Positions 46,018 to 54,668 of a stretch of DNA of 64,000 nt are shown here, in pieces. The stretch's first letter is position 1. Every line of letters starts with the position of its first letter. The notes beneath the pieces were generated by a model that had not been told where the DNA came from, did not search any database, and was given only the letters and a program-made list of their open reading frames with translations. Made by a program: the position numbers and the translations under genes. This DNA is from Bacillota bacterium (GTDB lineage: Bacteria; Bacillota; Clostridia; Christensenellales; SZUA-584). Where the stretch lies: contig JAEWTW010000023.1 in NCBI GenBank assembly GCA_023397655.1, forward strand, positions 1-64,000, written 5' to 3'.

Positions 46018-47160
46018 TTAAATATTATTGTAAACGAAATCCTTAACCTCTTTATCAGTGGTGTAAATCTCGATCAAAGAGTTGCCCGGCAGATGCGCAA
46101 ACTTGTTCATCGCGAACGCCACGCTCTTCTCGATATCGCCGAACCTGATCTTCTTTTCGAGGAATAAATCCACCGCCGCTTCGTTGGCCGCGTTCATGAT
46201 CAGAGGCATGGAGCCGCCCTCTTTGAGCGCGTCCATCGCGTGCCGCAAGCACGGAAACTTGTTAAGATCGGGCTCATGGAACGTCAGATTTCCAATCTTG
46301 GTGAAATCCAGATGCCCCACCACGCTGTCCAGCCGCTCGGGATGTCCGAACGCGTACTGTATGGGCTCGCGCATGTCCGTCGGCCCCAGCTGTGCGATCA
46401 CGGCACCGTCGTTGTACTCGATCATCGAATGGATGATGCTCTGCCGGTGTACCACCACGGATATCTTCTCCGGCGGAACATCGAACAGCCATCGGGACTC
46501 AATAATCTCCAGCCCCTTGTTCATGTAGGTCGCACAGTCCACCGTTATCTTCTTGCCCATGCGCCAGTTGGGGTGCCGCAGCGCCTGTTCCACCGTTGCT
46601 TTTTCGATATCTTCCTTGCTCCAGTCGAAGAAAGGCCCGCCCGATGCGGTCAATATGATGCGCCGGAGGCCGGTGGTGTCCACGCCGCCGAGGCTCTGGT
46701 ATATCGCGCACAGCTCGCTGTCCACCGGGAAAATTTCCGACTTGCTCGTTTTTTGCTTTTCCTTCACGATGTGCCCGCCGCACACCAGCGATTCCTTGTT
46801 GGCCAGCGCGACATTGATGTCCTTGTCCAGACATTCGATCAGCGGCGGCAGACCCGCGATGCCCACCACGGCGATCAGAACGATGTCCGGCTCCCCCGCA
46901 CTGCACGATTCCAGCAGTGCCTGTATGCCAAAGCCCGTGCGTACACCCTTGGGAACCTTTTTCTCAAATTCAGCATCTCCCGGGCACCCGGTTACGCCCA
47001 CATAACATGCGCCAAACTTGTTTGCCAGCGCCAGCAGCTCGTCCGAGCCGTGATGCGCCGTCATCGCCGTCACGCGGAAACGGTCAGGGAATTTCTCAAT
47101 GATGTCCAGCGCCTGCCGGCCGATTGATCCAGTTGCGCCCAGTATTGCAATTTTTTTCAT
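46018..47160 (-). CDS. dxr: 1-deoxy-D-xylulose 5-phosphate reductoisomerase
   Basis: Second enzyme of the MEP pathway, NADPH dependent. The N-terminal GATGSIGRQALDII (about residues 8-21) binds the cofactor; the substrate site includes PVDSELCAIYQ (near 147) and TASGGPFF (near 172). Length 380 aa. It lies between cdsA and rseP, the usual order, with AAAGGAAAG before its ATG. Confidence 0.97.
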   Translation of the reverse strand: MKKIAILGATGSIGRQALDIIEKFPDRFRVTAMTAHHGSDELLALANKFGACYVGVTGCPGDAEFEKKVPKGVRTGFGIQALLESCSAGEPDIVLIAVVGIAGLPPLIECLDKDINVALANKESLVCGGHIVKEKQKTSKSEIFPVDSELCAIYQSLGGVDTTGLRRIILTASGGPFFDWSKEDIEKATVEQALRHPNWRMGKKITVDCATYMNKGLEIIESRWLFDVPPEKISVVVHRQSIIHSMIEYNDGAVIAQLGPTDMREPIQYAFGHPERLDSVVGHLDFTKIGNLTFHEPDLNKFPCLRHAMDALKEGGSMPLIMNAANEAAVDLFLEKKIRFGDIEKSVAFAMNKFAHLPGNSLIEIYTTDKEVKDFVYNNI

Positions 47161-47171
47161 TATTCTTTCCT

Positions 47172-47975
47172 TTATGCCACAATGATCGTATAGAAAGCAA
47201 AAACGGCGGGGGCTATGAACAGCACGCTGTCAAGCCGGTCCATCGCGCCGCCGTGTTCTCCCATAATACGTCCAAAATCCTTAATACCAAAGCGTCGCTT
47301 CACTGCCGACGCCGCGAGGTCTCCCACCTGTGCCAGTACCGACAACGCCGCACCCAGCGGCAGATACCACCAAGTCGGCAGGCTCAGTCCGAATACCGGC
47401 TGCAGCAGCACCGCCAGCGTATACACGCCTGCCGTGCCAAACACCGTACCGCATATCGCGCCCTCCACCGTCTTCTTGGGGCTGATGGATTCGGCCAGCT
47501 TATGCCGGCCCAACAGTCGCCCGCCAAAGTACGCGAAGGTATCGGTGATGACCGCCGCGCCGAACGCGACGATGAGCAAAAAGCGCGAGCTGCTTGGGTC
47601 CGGCGTGCACAGTATGCCCAGCAGCGAACCGAAAAACAACCCGGGGTAAGCCATCGGCAGCACGGTAAACAGCCCGTCCACCACGCTGCGGCCCGAAAAC
47701 ACCAGCGTGGCAAACACCACCATCACACCGACCGTCAGCAGTATCGCCACGCCAGACTGACCGCCGAGATACTGGTACGTGGGATACAGCAGTACCGCAA
47801 ACGCGTACCCGACGGCGCGCATCGGCTTGGACACGGTCGATGCTGCGTTCATCATTTCATGCACACACAGTACACCCACCAGCGCGACGACCAACTTTGC
47901 GTATAACCCATGCAGCCACACCACAGACACCAGCAGCGCCAGAGCCGGTATGGCGATGAGAACCCTTTTCAGCAA
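47172..47975 (-). CDS. cdsA: Phosphatidate cytidylyltransferase
   Basis: Makes CDP-diacylglycerol from phosphatidic acid and CTP in the membrane. About seven membrane helices and the C-terminal signature SPKKTVEGAICG (near residue 182) are visible. I chose the TTG at 47975 because GGAGGGG lies five bases upstream, giving 267 aa; a TTG at 48023 would extend back to the uppS stop. Confidence 0.92.
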   Translation of the reverse strand: MLKRVLIAIPALALLVSVVWLHGLYAKLVVALVGVLCVHEMMNAASTVSKPMRAVGYAFAVLLYPTYQYLGGQSGVAILLTVGVMVVFATLVFSGRSVVDGLFTVLPMAYPGLFFGSLLGILCTPDPSSSRFLLIVAFGAAVITDTFAYFGGRLLGRHKLAESISPKKTVEGAICGTVFGTAGVYTLAVLLQPVFGLSLPTWWYLPLGAALSVLAQVGDLAASAVKRRFGIKDFGRIMGEHGGAMDRLDSVLFIAPAVFAFYTIIVA

Positions 47976-48019
47976 CGTCTGCCCCTCCACAATACTCCGG
48001 ACAGTACATCCTTCCGGAA

Positions 48020-48781
48020 TCAAAGACCACCGAAACGTCGGCCGCGGCCGGCGTAATCAGCCAGCGCTTTTTCGTACTCCGCTTCGTCAAAATCCGGCCA
48101 GTAAGTGCCGGTAAAATATAATTCGGCGTAGGCCAGCTGATACAGCAAAAAGTTGCTGATGCGCGCTTCCCCGCTTGTACGGATCAGCAAATCCGGATCC
48201 GGTTCGCCTGCCGTATACAACATGGATGATATCCATTTTTCATCCACATCTTCCGGCTTTACACCGGTTGTCAGCGCCTTTTTCACCGCTTCCACCAGCT
48301 CCTGACGCCCGCCATAGTTGATCGCCATATTGACGGTCAGTCCGGTGTTATCCTTCGTCGTCTCAATCGCGCGCGATATCTCCGCCTTCACCTTATCGGG
48401 CAACCCGCTCATATCACCCAAAGTACGGATGCGAACGTTCTTCTCGTGCAGCTCGGGCAGTTCCTTTACCAGGTATTCCACCAGCAGCGACATCAGCACA
48501 TTCACCTCGCCTTCGGGGCGTTTCCAGTTCTCAGTGGAAAACGCAAACAGAGTCAGATATCGTATGCCGATATCCGAGCTCATGCGGATGATGGTGCGTA
48601 CACGCTCAACGCCCGCACGGTGCCCCGCGCTGCGCGGCAAGCCGCGCTTTTTGGCCCAGCGCCCATTGCCGTCCATGATCACAGCCACGTGCGCAGGCAG
48701 ACGCTGCGTGTCGATCTGGCCGTAAATATGCGTATCCGGCCGACGGCGCCGGCCAAACAGTATATCCGCTATAACGCCCAA
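48020..48781 (-). CDS. uppS: Isoprenyl transferase (undecaprenyl diphosphate synthase)
   Basis: Cis-prenyltransferase that builds the C55 lipid carrier for cell-wall synthesis. The family motif VIMDGNGRWAKKRGLPRSAG lies near residue 35 and the C-terminal RTSGEARISNFLLYQLAY near 199. TTG at 48781 is the probable start (AGGAG seven bases before), 253 aa; frames beyond it run into the PASTA gene. Confidence 0.95.
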   Translation of the reverse strand: MGVIADILFGRRRRPDTHIYGQIDTQRLPAHVAVIMDGNGRWAKKRGLPRSAGHRAGVERVRTIIRMSSDIGIRYLTLFAFSTENWKRPEGEVNVLMSLLVEYLVKELPELHEKNVRIRTLGDMSGLPDKVKAEISRAIETTKDNTGLTVNMAINYGGRQELVEAVKKALTTGVKPEDVDEKWISSMLYTAGEPDPDLLIRTSGEARISNFLLYQLAYAELYFTGTYWPDFDEAEYEKALADYAGRGRRFGGL

Positions 48782-48791
48782 ACCGTTACTC

Positions 48792-48992
48792 CTAACCTGC
48801 CTGTGTCTTGAATTCAGACACGGTGATCTCAATGCTATTATTGCCAGCGCTTCGCTGACGTATAACGCGAGTTGAATCCGCTCCGTCTACGCCGCGCCGG
48901 GACCTGTATTCGCTGCGTTGAACCTCAAATCCCAGCTTTTCCAGCACGGTTTTGGCTTCATCCTCACGCAGCCCTATGACGCAGGGCGTCAT
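48792..48992 (-). CDS. Stand-alone PASTA-domain peptide
   Basis: A 66-aa protein that is almost entirely one PASTA-like domain: VIGLREDEAKTVLEKLGFEV at the front and IRQRSAGNNSIEITVSEF at the end. PASTA domains normally occur as extracellular repeats on PknB-type kinases and penicillin-binding proteins and sense wall fragments; this one has no signal peptide or membrane helix, so it should be cytoplasmic. Its ATG overlaps the frr stop (ATGA), so it is translated with frr. It breaks the usual frr-uppS adjacency. Function unknown. Confidence 0.75.
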   Translation of the reverse strand: MTPCVIGLREDEAKTVLEKLGFEVQRSEYRSRRGVDGADSTRVIRQRSAGNNSIEITVSEFKTQAG

Positions 48993-49552
48993 ACCGACAT
49001 AATCTCTTTCTCTTTTTCCTTCACGAGATCGTCGATCTGTTTGGTATATTCGTTCGTCAGCTTCTGCACTTCTTCTTCCAGATCGTTGAAATCGTCCTCT
49101 GTGATTTCGCTCACCTTTTTCGCCTTTTTGAACGACTCGTTTGCGTCCCGCCGAATGGAGCGCACCGCCACTTTGGCTTCCTCGCCCTTCTTATGGATAC
49201 TCTTGGCCAGGTCCTTGCGGCGTTCCTCTGTCAGCTCAGGTATCACCAGACGGATCACCTTGCCGTCGTTGGTCGGGTTGATGCCAAGGTCCGACTTTTG
49301 AATCGCCTTTTCCACTTCGCCGATCATCTTCGCGTCCCAGAGGGAAATCACCAGCATACGCGGCTCGGGCGCAGATACGTTGCCAATCTGGCTAAGCGGC
49401 GTCGGCGTACCGTAATAATCCACCGTGATGCCATCCAGCAGCTGCGGGTTAGCCCGGCCTGCTCTGATGTGTGACAAATCTTTTTTAAAAACGGCGATGC
49501 TCTTCTCCATTTTAGATTTGGCCGTTTCCAGCGCTTCATTATTGATCTGCAT
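48989..49552 (-). CDS. frr: Ribosome recycling factor
   Basis: Splits post-termination ribosomes together with EF-G. The 187-aa protein has the family features: the AGRANPQLLDGITVDYYGTP segment near residue 31 and a long helical bundle with PELTEERRKDL near 118. CAGGAGG precedes the ATG. It follows pyrH by 42 bases. Confidence 0.97.
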   Translation of the reverse strand: MQINNEALETAKSKMEKSIAVFKKDLSHIRAGRANPQLLDGITVDYYGTPTPLSQIGNVSAPEPRMLVISLWDAKMIGEVEKAIQKSDLGINPTNDGKVIRLVIPELTEERRKDLAKSIHKKGEEAKVAVRSIRRDANESFKKAKKVSEITEDDFNDLEEEVQKLTNEYTKQIDDLVKEKEKEIMSV

Positions 49553-49594
49553 AAACTTAACCTCCTGTCAAATTTTTGCCCTTAAGCGTTTATT

Positions 49595-50305
49595 TTATGG
49601 CGCGGAATTGATCCGCGTCCCGATATTCTCTCCTGTCACCACACGTTTGATGCCATCCTCTACATCGAGGCCGAAGCATACGATGGGAATCTTGTTGTCC
49701 ATGCACAGTGAAACCGCCGTGGTGTCCATCACTGAAAGCCCCTGATTGATCACGTCGATATAGCTGATGAAGTCATACTTCTTCGCATCCGGGTTCAGCT
49801 TGGGGTCACTGTCGTATACGCCGTCCACATTTTTTGCCAGCAGAATCAGCTCCGCCTCTATCTCAGCCGCTCTGAGAGCCGCCGCCGTATCCGTAGAGAA
49901 ATACGGATTGCCGGTGCCGCAGGCGAATATCACCACGCGCCCCTTCTCCAGATGCCTCATCGCCCGCAGCCGGATATACGGCTCAGCGATGGCGCGCATC
50001 TCGATAGCGGTCATCACCCGTGTCTGCATGCCCTTGTTCTCCAGCGCGTCCCGCATCGCAAGAGCGTTGATCACGGTGGCCAGCATGCCCATATGGTCTG
50101 CCGTCGTGCGGTCCATACCGACGCCGCTGCGGCCGCGCCAGATGTTGCCGCCGCCCACGATGATGCCGATTTCGACGCCCATTCTCGCCACTTCGATCAC
50201 CTGATCGGCCACCTGGCTCATCACGTCGAAATCAAATCCCGACTTGCCGCTGCCCGCCAGGGCTTCTCCGCTGATCTTCAGTATTATTCTTTTGTATTTT
50301 GGCAT
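49595..50305 (-). CDS. pyrH: UMP kinase
   Basis: Phosphorylates UMP to UDP as a hexamer. KISGEALAG (near residue 10), GGGNIWRGR (near 52), and the FACGTGNPYFSTDTAA segment near 128 mark the amino-acid-kinase fold of bacterial PyrH. Length 236 aa. It is separated from tsf by a strong terminator. Confidence 0.97.
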   Translation of the reverse strand: MPKYKRIILKISGEALAGSGKSGFDFDVMSQVADQVIEVARMGVEIGIIVGGGNIWRGRSGVGMDRTTADHMGMLATVINALAMRDALENKGMQTRVMTAIEMRAIAEPYIRLRAMRHLEKGRVVIFACGTGNPYFSTDTAAALRAAEIEAELILLAKNVDGVYDSDPKLNPDAKKYDFISYIDVINQGLSVMDTTAVSLCMDNKIPIVCFGLDVEDGIKRVVTGENIGTRINSAP

Positions 50306-50379
50306 AAAACACTTCCTTCCTTATTACCTGCAGTCGTCCGGTGTTCGGATACCACAAACATTCAAGTGGTATTGCAGAA

Positions 50380-50408
50380 AAGGGAGAGCTGTCCCGCGGC
50401 TCTCCCCC
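50380..50408 (-). terminator. Terminator after tsf
   Basis: Minus strand stem GGGAGAGC / GCTCTCCC with a GC-rich loop, followed by TTTTC. It divides highly expressed rpsB-tsf from pyrH onward and probably lets part of the transcription through. Confidence 0.85.
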
Positions 50409-50418
50409 TGTTACCAAC

Positions 50419-51066
50419 TTATTTGGAAGCCTGTTTCATGACCTCTTCCACAAAATCATCTTTTCTCTTTTCCAGACCTTCACCCATTTCGTAGCGGGTA
50501 AAGCGCCGGATGGATATCTTCTCGCCCATCTCACCGATCTTCTCGCTCACCAGATCCTTGATCGACTTGTCCGGATCCTTTACGAACGGCTGCTCGACGA
50601 GGCAGAATTCCTTGTAGTACTTCTGGATGCGGCCTTCCACCATCTTATCGATGATCTTTTCGGGCTTGCCCTCGGCCAGCGCCTGCGCACGCAGTATCTC
50701 CTTCTCGTTCTCTATCACCTCAGCCGGTACTTCGGAAGGCTCGAGGTAGAGCGGATTGGCAGCCGCGATCTGCATCGCGATATCCTTCACCAGCGTCTTG
50801 AACGCCGGCGTCTTGGCCACAAAGTCGGTCTCGCAGTTCACTTCCACCAGCACGCCGATCTTGCCGCCCATATGAATGTAGCTTTCCACAACGCCTTCCG
50901 CTGCAATGCGGCCGGCCTTTTTCGCTGCGGACGCAAGACCCTTCTCGCGCAGCACCTTAATGGCTTCGTCCACGTTGCCTTCACATTGTGTCAGCGCGTT
51001 CTTGCAGTCCATCATTCCGGCGCCTGTTTTTTCCCTGAGCGCCTTAACATCACTTGCCGTAATCAT
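50419..51066 (-). CDS. tsf: Elongation factor Ts
   Basis: Nucleotide exchange factor for EF-Tu. N-terminal UBA-like region with LREKTGAGMMDCKNAL (about residues 10-25) and the core motif ETDFVAKT near 80. At 215 aa it is of the shorter class, lacking part of the second subdomain present in E. coli. It lies 33 bases after rpsB. Confidence 0.96.
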   Translation of the reverse strand: MITASDVKALREKTGAGMMDCKNALTQCEGNVDEAIKVLREKGLASAAKKAGRIAAEGVVESYIHMGGKIGVLVEVNCETDFVAKTPAFKTLVKDIAMQIAAANPLYLEPSEVPAEVIENEKEILRAQALAEGKPEKIIDKMVEGRIQKYYKEFCLVEQPFVKDPDKSIKDLVSEKIGEMGEKISIRRFTRYEMGEGLEKRKDDFVEEVMKQASK

Positions 51067-51099
51067 TATATTTCACACTCTCCTTGTGTACAAATTGCC

Positions 51100-51879
51100 T
51101 TATTCCTGTGTTCCCTCTGCGTCCACCACGTATGCTTCTTCCACGCCGTCAGCCGAGTCGTCACGCACTTCGGCTGGCGCCACGTCCACCAGCTGCTCGC
51201 CCTGCTTGGCTTCCAGCACGGCGTCGGCCATCTTGGATGCCAGCAGCTTGACCGCACGGATGGCGTCGTCGTTGCCGGGGATCACGTAATCGATCTCGTC
51301 GGGATCGCAGTTGGTGTCCACGATGCCCACCAGCGGGATGTTCAGCGAATGCGCTTCCGCGATGGCAATGCGCTCCTTGCGCGGGTCCACGATGAATATG
51401 ACGCCCGGGAGTTCCTTCATGTTCCGGATTCCGCCCAGGTTTTTCTGAAGTTTCTCATGCTCATGGCGAAGTTTGATAACTTCCTTCTTGGGCAGCAGCG
51501 CAAACTCGCCGTTCTCTTCCATCTTCTCGATTCTCTCGAGACGCCGAATACGGCTGCGGATGGTCTTGAAGTTGGTGAGCATGCCGCCCAGCCACCGCTG
51601 GCTGACGTAATACATACCGCAGCGCTGCGCTTCCTGCTCAACAGATTCCTGCGCCTGCTTCTTGGTGCCCACAAACAGCACGGTCTTTCCTTCCATCACT
51701 GCATCGCGTACAAAAAAGTACGCATGCTCCACCATTTTCACCGTCTTCTGCAGGTCGATGATGTAGATGCCGTTGCGTTCCGTGAAGATGTATTTCTTCA
51801 TCTTGGGGTTCCAGCGACGTGTTTGGTGCCCGAAATGAACACCCGCTTCTAAAAGCTGCTTCATTGAAATGACTGACAT
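51100..51879 (-). CDS. rpsB: 30S ribosomal protein S2
   Basis: Small-subunit protein S2 with the standard opening MKQLLEAGVHFGHQTRRWNP and the PGVIFIVDPRKERIAIAEA and GIVDTNCDPDEIDYVIPGND segments. Length 259 aa with an acidic C-terminal tail, common in this family. GAGGAGG precedes the ATG. It heads the rpsB-tsf-pyrH-frr-uppS-cdsA-dxr-rseP-ispG-polC block. Confidence 0.97.
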   Translation of the reverse strand: MSVISMKQLLEAGVHFGHQTRRWNPKMKKYIFTERNGIYIIDLQKTVKMVEHAYFFVRDAVMEGKTVLFVGTKKQAQESVEQEAQRCGMYYVSQRWLGGMLTNFKTIRSRIRRLERIEKMEENGEFALLPKKEVIKLRHEHEKLQKNLGGIRNMKELPGVIFIVDPRKERIAIAEAHSLNIPLVGIVDTNCDPDEIDYVIPGNDDAIRAVKLLASKMADAVLEAKQGEQLVDVAPAEVRDDSADGVEEAYVVDAEGTQE

Positions 51880-51988
51880 ATTTTCCTCCTCGTTTTTATC
51901 CTCCCACCGCGTCGTCTTTGTTGCATAACCCGGATTTCTTTACCGGGCACGAATGCACAAATCGGCAGTGGTGTGACATACATTGTGG

Positions 51989-52017
51989 ATTATAGCACAG
52001 GGTTTTTCGATAATCAA
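51989..52017 (-). promoter_or_regulatory. Promoter of rpsB-tsf
   Basis: Minus strand -35 TTGATT (52012-52017), 17-base spacer, -10 TATAAT (51989-51994). The leader of about 100 bases down to rpsB contains a small hairpin (CCCGG / CCGGG) and could hold an S2 autoregulatory structure, which I cannot confirm. Confidence 0.85.
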
Positions 52018-52100
52018 TAATTAATTGTTCTTCCATGAGGCTTCTTTGGAGCGCTCAGGCTGCTGCAAACCCCGTTTTATATCGGACTTTTTTCGAAAAC

Positions 52101-53150
52101 CTACTCGGCAGTATTTGTGTCCGGTTTGTTTTTCAGGCGTTTGATGGACAGCACCTCATCGAACACCACCAGCAGGCTGCCCACGATCAGCATCATGTAG
52201 TAGGTCAGGAAACGCCAGATCAGCATCGCCACTGCGGTTGCCGCTCCAAAAAACGGCCCGAAGAACAATAGGAACCCGCCTTCGGAGGCTCCGGCCGCAC
52301 CGGGCAGCGGTACAAACGACACAGCCAAAAACAGCATCGCCTCCATCGTGAAAATGTCTATGATGTTGTTCGCCGAATATCCGAAGGACAGATATATCAG
52401 GTACGGTATGACGAACAGGAACGACAGATTCAGCACAGAGATAAAGTACGAGCCCAATGCGCGCAGTTTATACTTGGAAATATACGCTGCCGCTGTGTGA
52501 TAATCGTCTATTGTGTGTTCAAAGTTTTCATTCGTCCGGTCTTTGTCTTTGACAATTTTAAATCTGCAAAGCAGAGAAATCAGTCCGCGTCCGATCTTCA
52601 TCACCAGCTTCTTGTTGATGATGGTCAGAATGATGAACACCACTGCCGCCAGATTTACCAAAAAGCCGAGCACCGCCAGCCAGAACGCTTCATTGTGGTT
52701 GGTATAAAAATAAGCCCCGCGCAGGCACATGCCGGCAATGTAAATGGAGCAAAGAGACAGTTCGTAGATGACGAACTTGATACAGACGATACAGGTGGCC
52801 GTGCCTACCGGCATTTTATTGCGGCGCATATAGACCACCTGCATAGGCTGCCCGCCGGAGGACGACGGAGTCAGCGCACAGTAGTAAAGCCCGATAAGCC
52901 CCACCTTGATGGATTGAAGCAGAGGCTCCTTCTTATACATATATTTAGTGATATCGTGAAGCAGCAATGCGTCCATCAGCCAATACAGCAGCAGTGCCGC
53001 CACACAGGAAAACAGCCACCAGATATTAAAATTCTCCAAAGCGCGGCCAATCTCCTCAAGATCTGCCGCAAACAAAAGAATGACGATGATCGCTACTATC
53101 GTCACGCCCATATATATGAAGCTGAATAAATGCGTCTTTTTCTTTTTCAT
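52101..53150 (-). CDS. Lysylphosphatidylglycerol synthetase-type integral membrane protein (UPF0104, flippase-like)
   Basis: Polytopic membrane protein (349 aa, about eight helices) of the UPF0104/AglD-like family, related to the flippase half of MprF. The conserved SSSGGQPMQVVYMRR (near residue 97) and PLPGAAGASEGGFLLFFGP (near 277) segments are present. The family lacks catalytic domains and is thought to move lipids or lipid-linked sugars across the membrane. It lies downstream of the GT4 glycosyltransferase, so a role with glycolipids is plausible but inferred. Confidence 0.85.
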   Translation of the reverse strand: MKKKKTHLFSFIYMGVTIVAIIVILLFAADLEEIGRALENFNIWWLFSCVAALLLYWLMDALLLHDITKYMYKKEPLLQSIKVGLIGLYYCALTPSSSGGQPMQVVYMRRNKMPVGTATCIVCIKFVIYELSLCSIYIAGMCLRGAYFYTNHNEAFWLAVLGFLVNLAAVVFIILTIINKKLVMKIGRGLISLLCRFKIVKDKDRTNENFEHTIDDYHTAAAYISKYKLRALGSYFISVLNLSFLFVIPYLIYLSFGYSANNIIDIFTMEAMLFLAVSFVPLPGAAGASEGGFLLFFGPFFGAATAVAMLIWRFLTYYMMLIVGSLLVVFDEVLSIKRLKNKPDTNTAE

Positions 53151-53276
53151 TAACCCTCCGCAATCGCTGACAGCATCATACCAGATAAGCCTGAATAAAT
53201 CAAGAAACCCCTGTCCATCCCTTTGGTGTCCGGGTAGCAGCGGGTCACTGTTTTTGGTGCTATCAGCCCGGGTCGG

Positions 53277-54458
53277 CTATTCCGCTCTTTTTATAGCCTG
53301 GCTCTTTTTCAAGTCAATTAAATACAGGTATCGCTGATATGCGACTTCAATGGCATCTTCCCAGCTGCGATACAGCGAAGCACGGGCCGCATCGCCCGTC
53401 TGGACACCCTTTTCGGGGTTGTTGATGATGAACCGGATTGCTTCCGCCAGCGACTCAGCATTGTTCTGAATCAGAAAACCGTTCTGCTCCGTCACACCCT
53501 GCGACGTACTGGAACCACGCACAAAAACGGTGGGGCATCCGCACGCAGCCGCTTCGCGCGGCACCAGCGACGAAGTGTCATAGAGCGATGGAAAAAGCAT
53601 CGCACTGCAGCGCAGATAAATATCAGCGATCAGGTCCCGGTCCTGTATGCGGCCTGCAAATGTGACTTTGTCTTTCATGCCGAGTTCCGACACCATGCTC
53701 TCCATATCGGCGCGGCGCGCGCCGTCGCCCACGAAAAGCATATGAAAATCTGCGCCTTCTCTGTGGAGCTTCCCCAAGGCTTCGATCACCATCTTGAGAT
53801 TTTTCTGCCATATGTGCTGGCCGATATAAAGAAAGAGCGGCGTTTTGGCGTCGATACCAAACCGGCTGTTGACAATATCATCAGACTGAGGGCTCCGGTG
53901 CCGGATATCGATATCGCAGCCGTTCTCCATGATGAACACGTCGCCTTCATATCCATATTCGCGCAGAGTTTCCACCGAAGCTTTGTTGACCGTCCAGACT
54001 TCGTCAGCCGATTCGTAGAAGGAAGCGATCATTTGAAGCACGCCCTCCACGATCTTATCCGATTTGAGCGCCGCTTTAAAATCGTCCTTATATTTGGAAT
54101 GAAACGTGGCGACAAAGGGAATGTCCCGTTTGCGGGCAATGCTCTTTGCTGCCAGACCGGAAGAGAAAGGGCAGTGAGCATGCACGATATCGAACGGTAT
54201 CTTTTTGAGGTCAAGCCAAAAGGACGTATGCATCTGCGGTAGTCCGAAACGGTATTCGTGCCGCGTCGGTACCTTTACGGAAGAATACCGGTAAACAGGA
54301 TATTCGTAATCATCGACTGCATCCGGATACTTGGGCGTAATCACACAGCAGGAGCCATGCTTTTTGTTCATCCAATATGCGTAATTTTTAACGACGTTGG
54401 CCACGCCGTCCAAAATAGGCGGAAACGATTCATTAAACTGGCCGATTGTGATGTTCAT
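53277..54458 (-). CDS. GT4-family glycosyltransferase
   Basis: Retaining GT-B glycosyltransferase of 393 aa. The N-terminal acceptor half begins ITIGQFNESFPPILDGVANV, and the C-terminal half carries the donor motif region FPSLYDTSSLVPREAAACGC with the EAxxxG-type glutamate. It resembles clostridial diacylglycerol glucosyltransferases, but the acceptor is not determined by the motifs. ATG at 54458 chosen, as the family start; a longer frame to 54506 overlaps the promoter region. Followed by a flippase-like gene after 126 bases. Confidence 0.87.
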   Translation of the reverse strand: MNITIGQFNESFPPILDGVANVVKNYAYWMNKKHGSCCVITPKYPDAVDDYEYPVYRYSSVKVPTRHEYRFGLPQMHTSFWLDLKKIPFDIVHAHCPFSSGLAAKSIARKRDIPFVATFHSKYKDDFKAALKSDKIVEGVLQMIASFYESADEVWTVNKASVETLREYGYEGDVFIMENGCDIDIRHRSPQSDDIVNSRFGIDAKTPLFLYIGQHIWQKNLKMVIEALGKLHREGADFHMLFVGDGARRADMESMVSELGMKDKVTFAGRIQDRDLIADIYLRCSAMLFPSLYDTSSLVPREAAACGCPTVFVRGSSTSQGVTEQNGFLIQNNAESLAEAIRFIINNPEKGVQTGDAARASLYRSWEDAIEVAYQRYLYLIDLKKSQAIKRAE

Positions 54459-54509
54459 CCCTTGTATAGCCTCCCTGAGCCCACGGTTCCCCCTGCGCAG
54501 ACCCACATC

Positions 54510-54537
54510 ATTATAGCAGACCCCTACACATTTTCAA
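54510..54537 (-). promoter_or_regulatory. Promoter of the glycosyltransferase operon
   Basis: Minus strand -35 TTGAAA (54532-54537), 16-base spacer, -10 TATAAT (54510-54515), about 50 bases before the ATG. Confidence 0.75.
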
Positions 54538-54545
54538 TCGGCATT

Positions 54546-54588
54546 TTGTAAACAATTGATTGCCTGAATACAAACCATTTGTAAACAA
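54546..54588. promoter_or_regulatory. Paired TTGTAAACAA dyads (candidate operator)
   Basis: Two identical 10-bp sequences with TTGT/ACAA dyad symmetry lie at 54546-54555 and 54579-54588, 33 bp apart, which is about three helical turns. The first ends 8 bp upstream of the -35 of the glycosyltransferase promoter. This is the layout of an activator site or of two cooperating operators; the binding protein is unknown. Confidence 0.5.
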
Positions 54589-54631
54589 ATATTATCGCGC
54601 AAGGCCTTAGCCAAGAAAAAATAAGTAAGCC

Positions 54632-54653
54632 AAAAACACCCTTTACCGGGCGT
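54632..54653 (-). terminator. Terminator after divIVA
   Basis: Minus strand ACGCCC / GGGTGT stem (one G-U pair) with loop GGTAAA, followed by TTTTT. Confidence 0.75.
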
Positions 54654-54668
54654 TCAGGCAGAAAAAAC

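Noticed and set aside
50341..51852. A 503-codon plus-strand open frame.
   Set aside because: It lies opposite tsf and rpsB and has the same His-rich shadow composition; no SD or recognisable domain.
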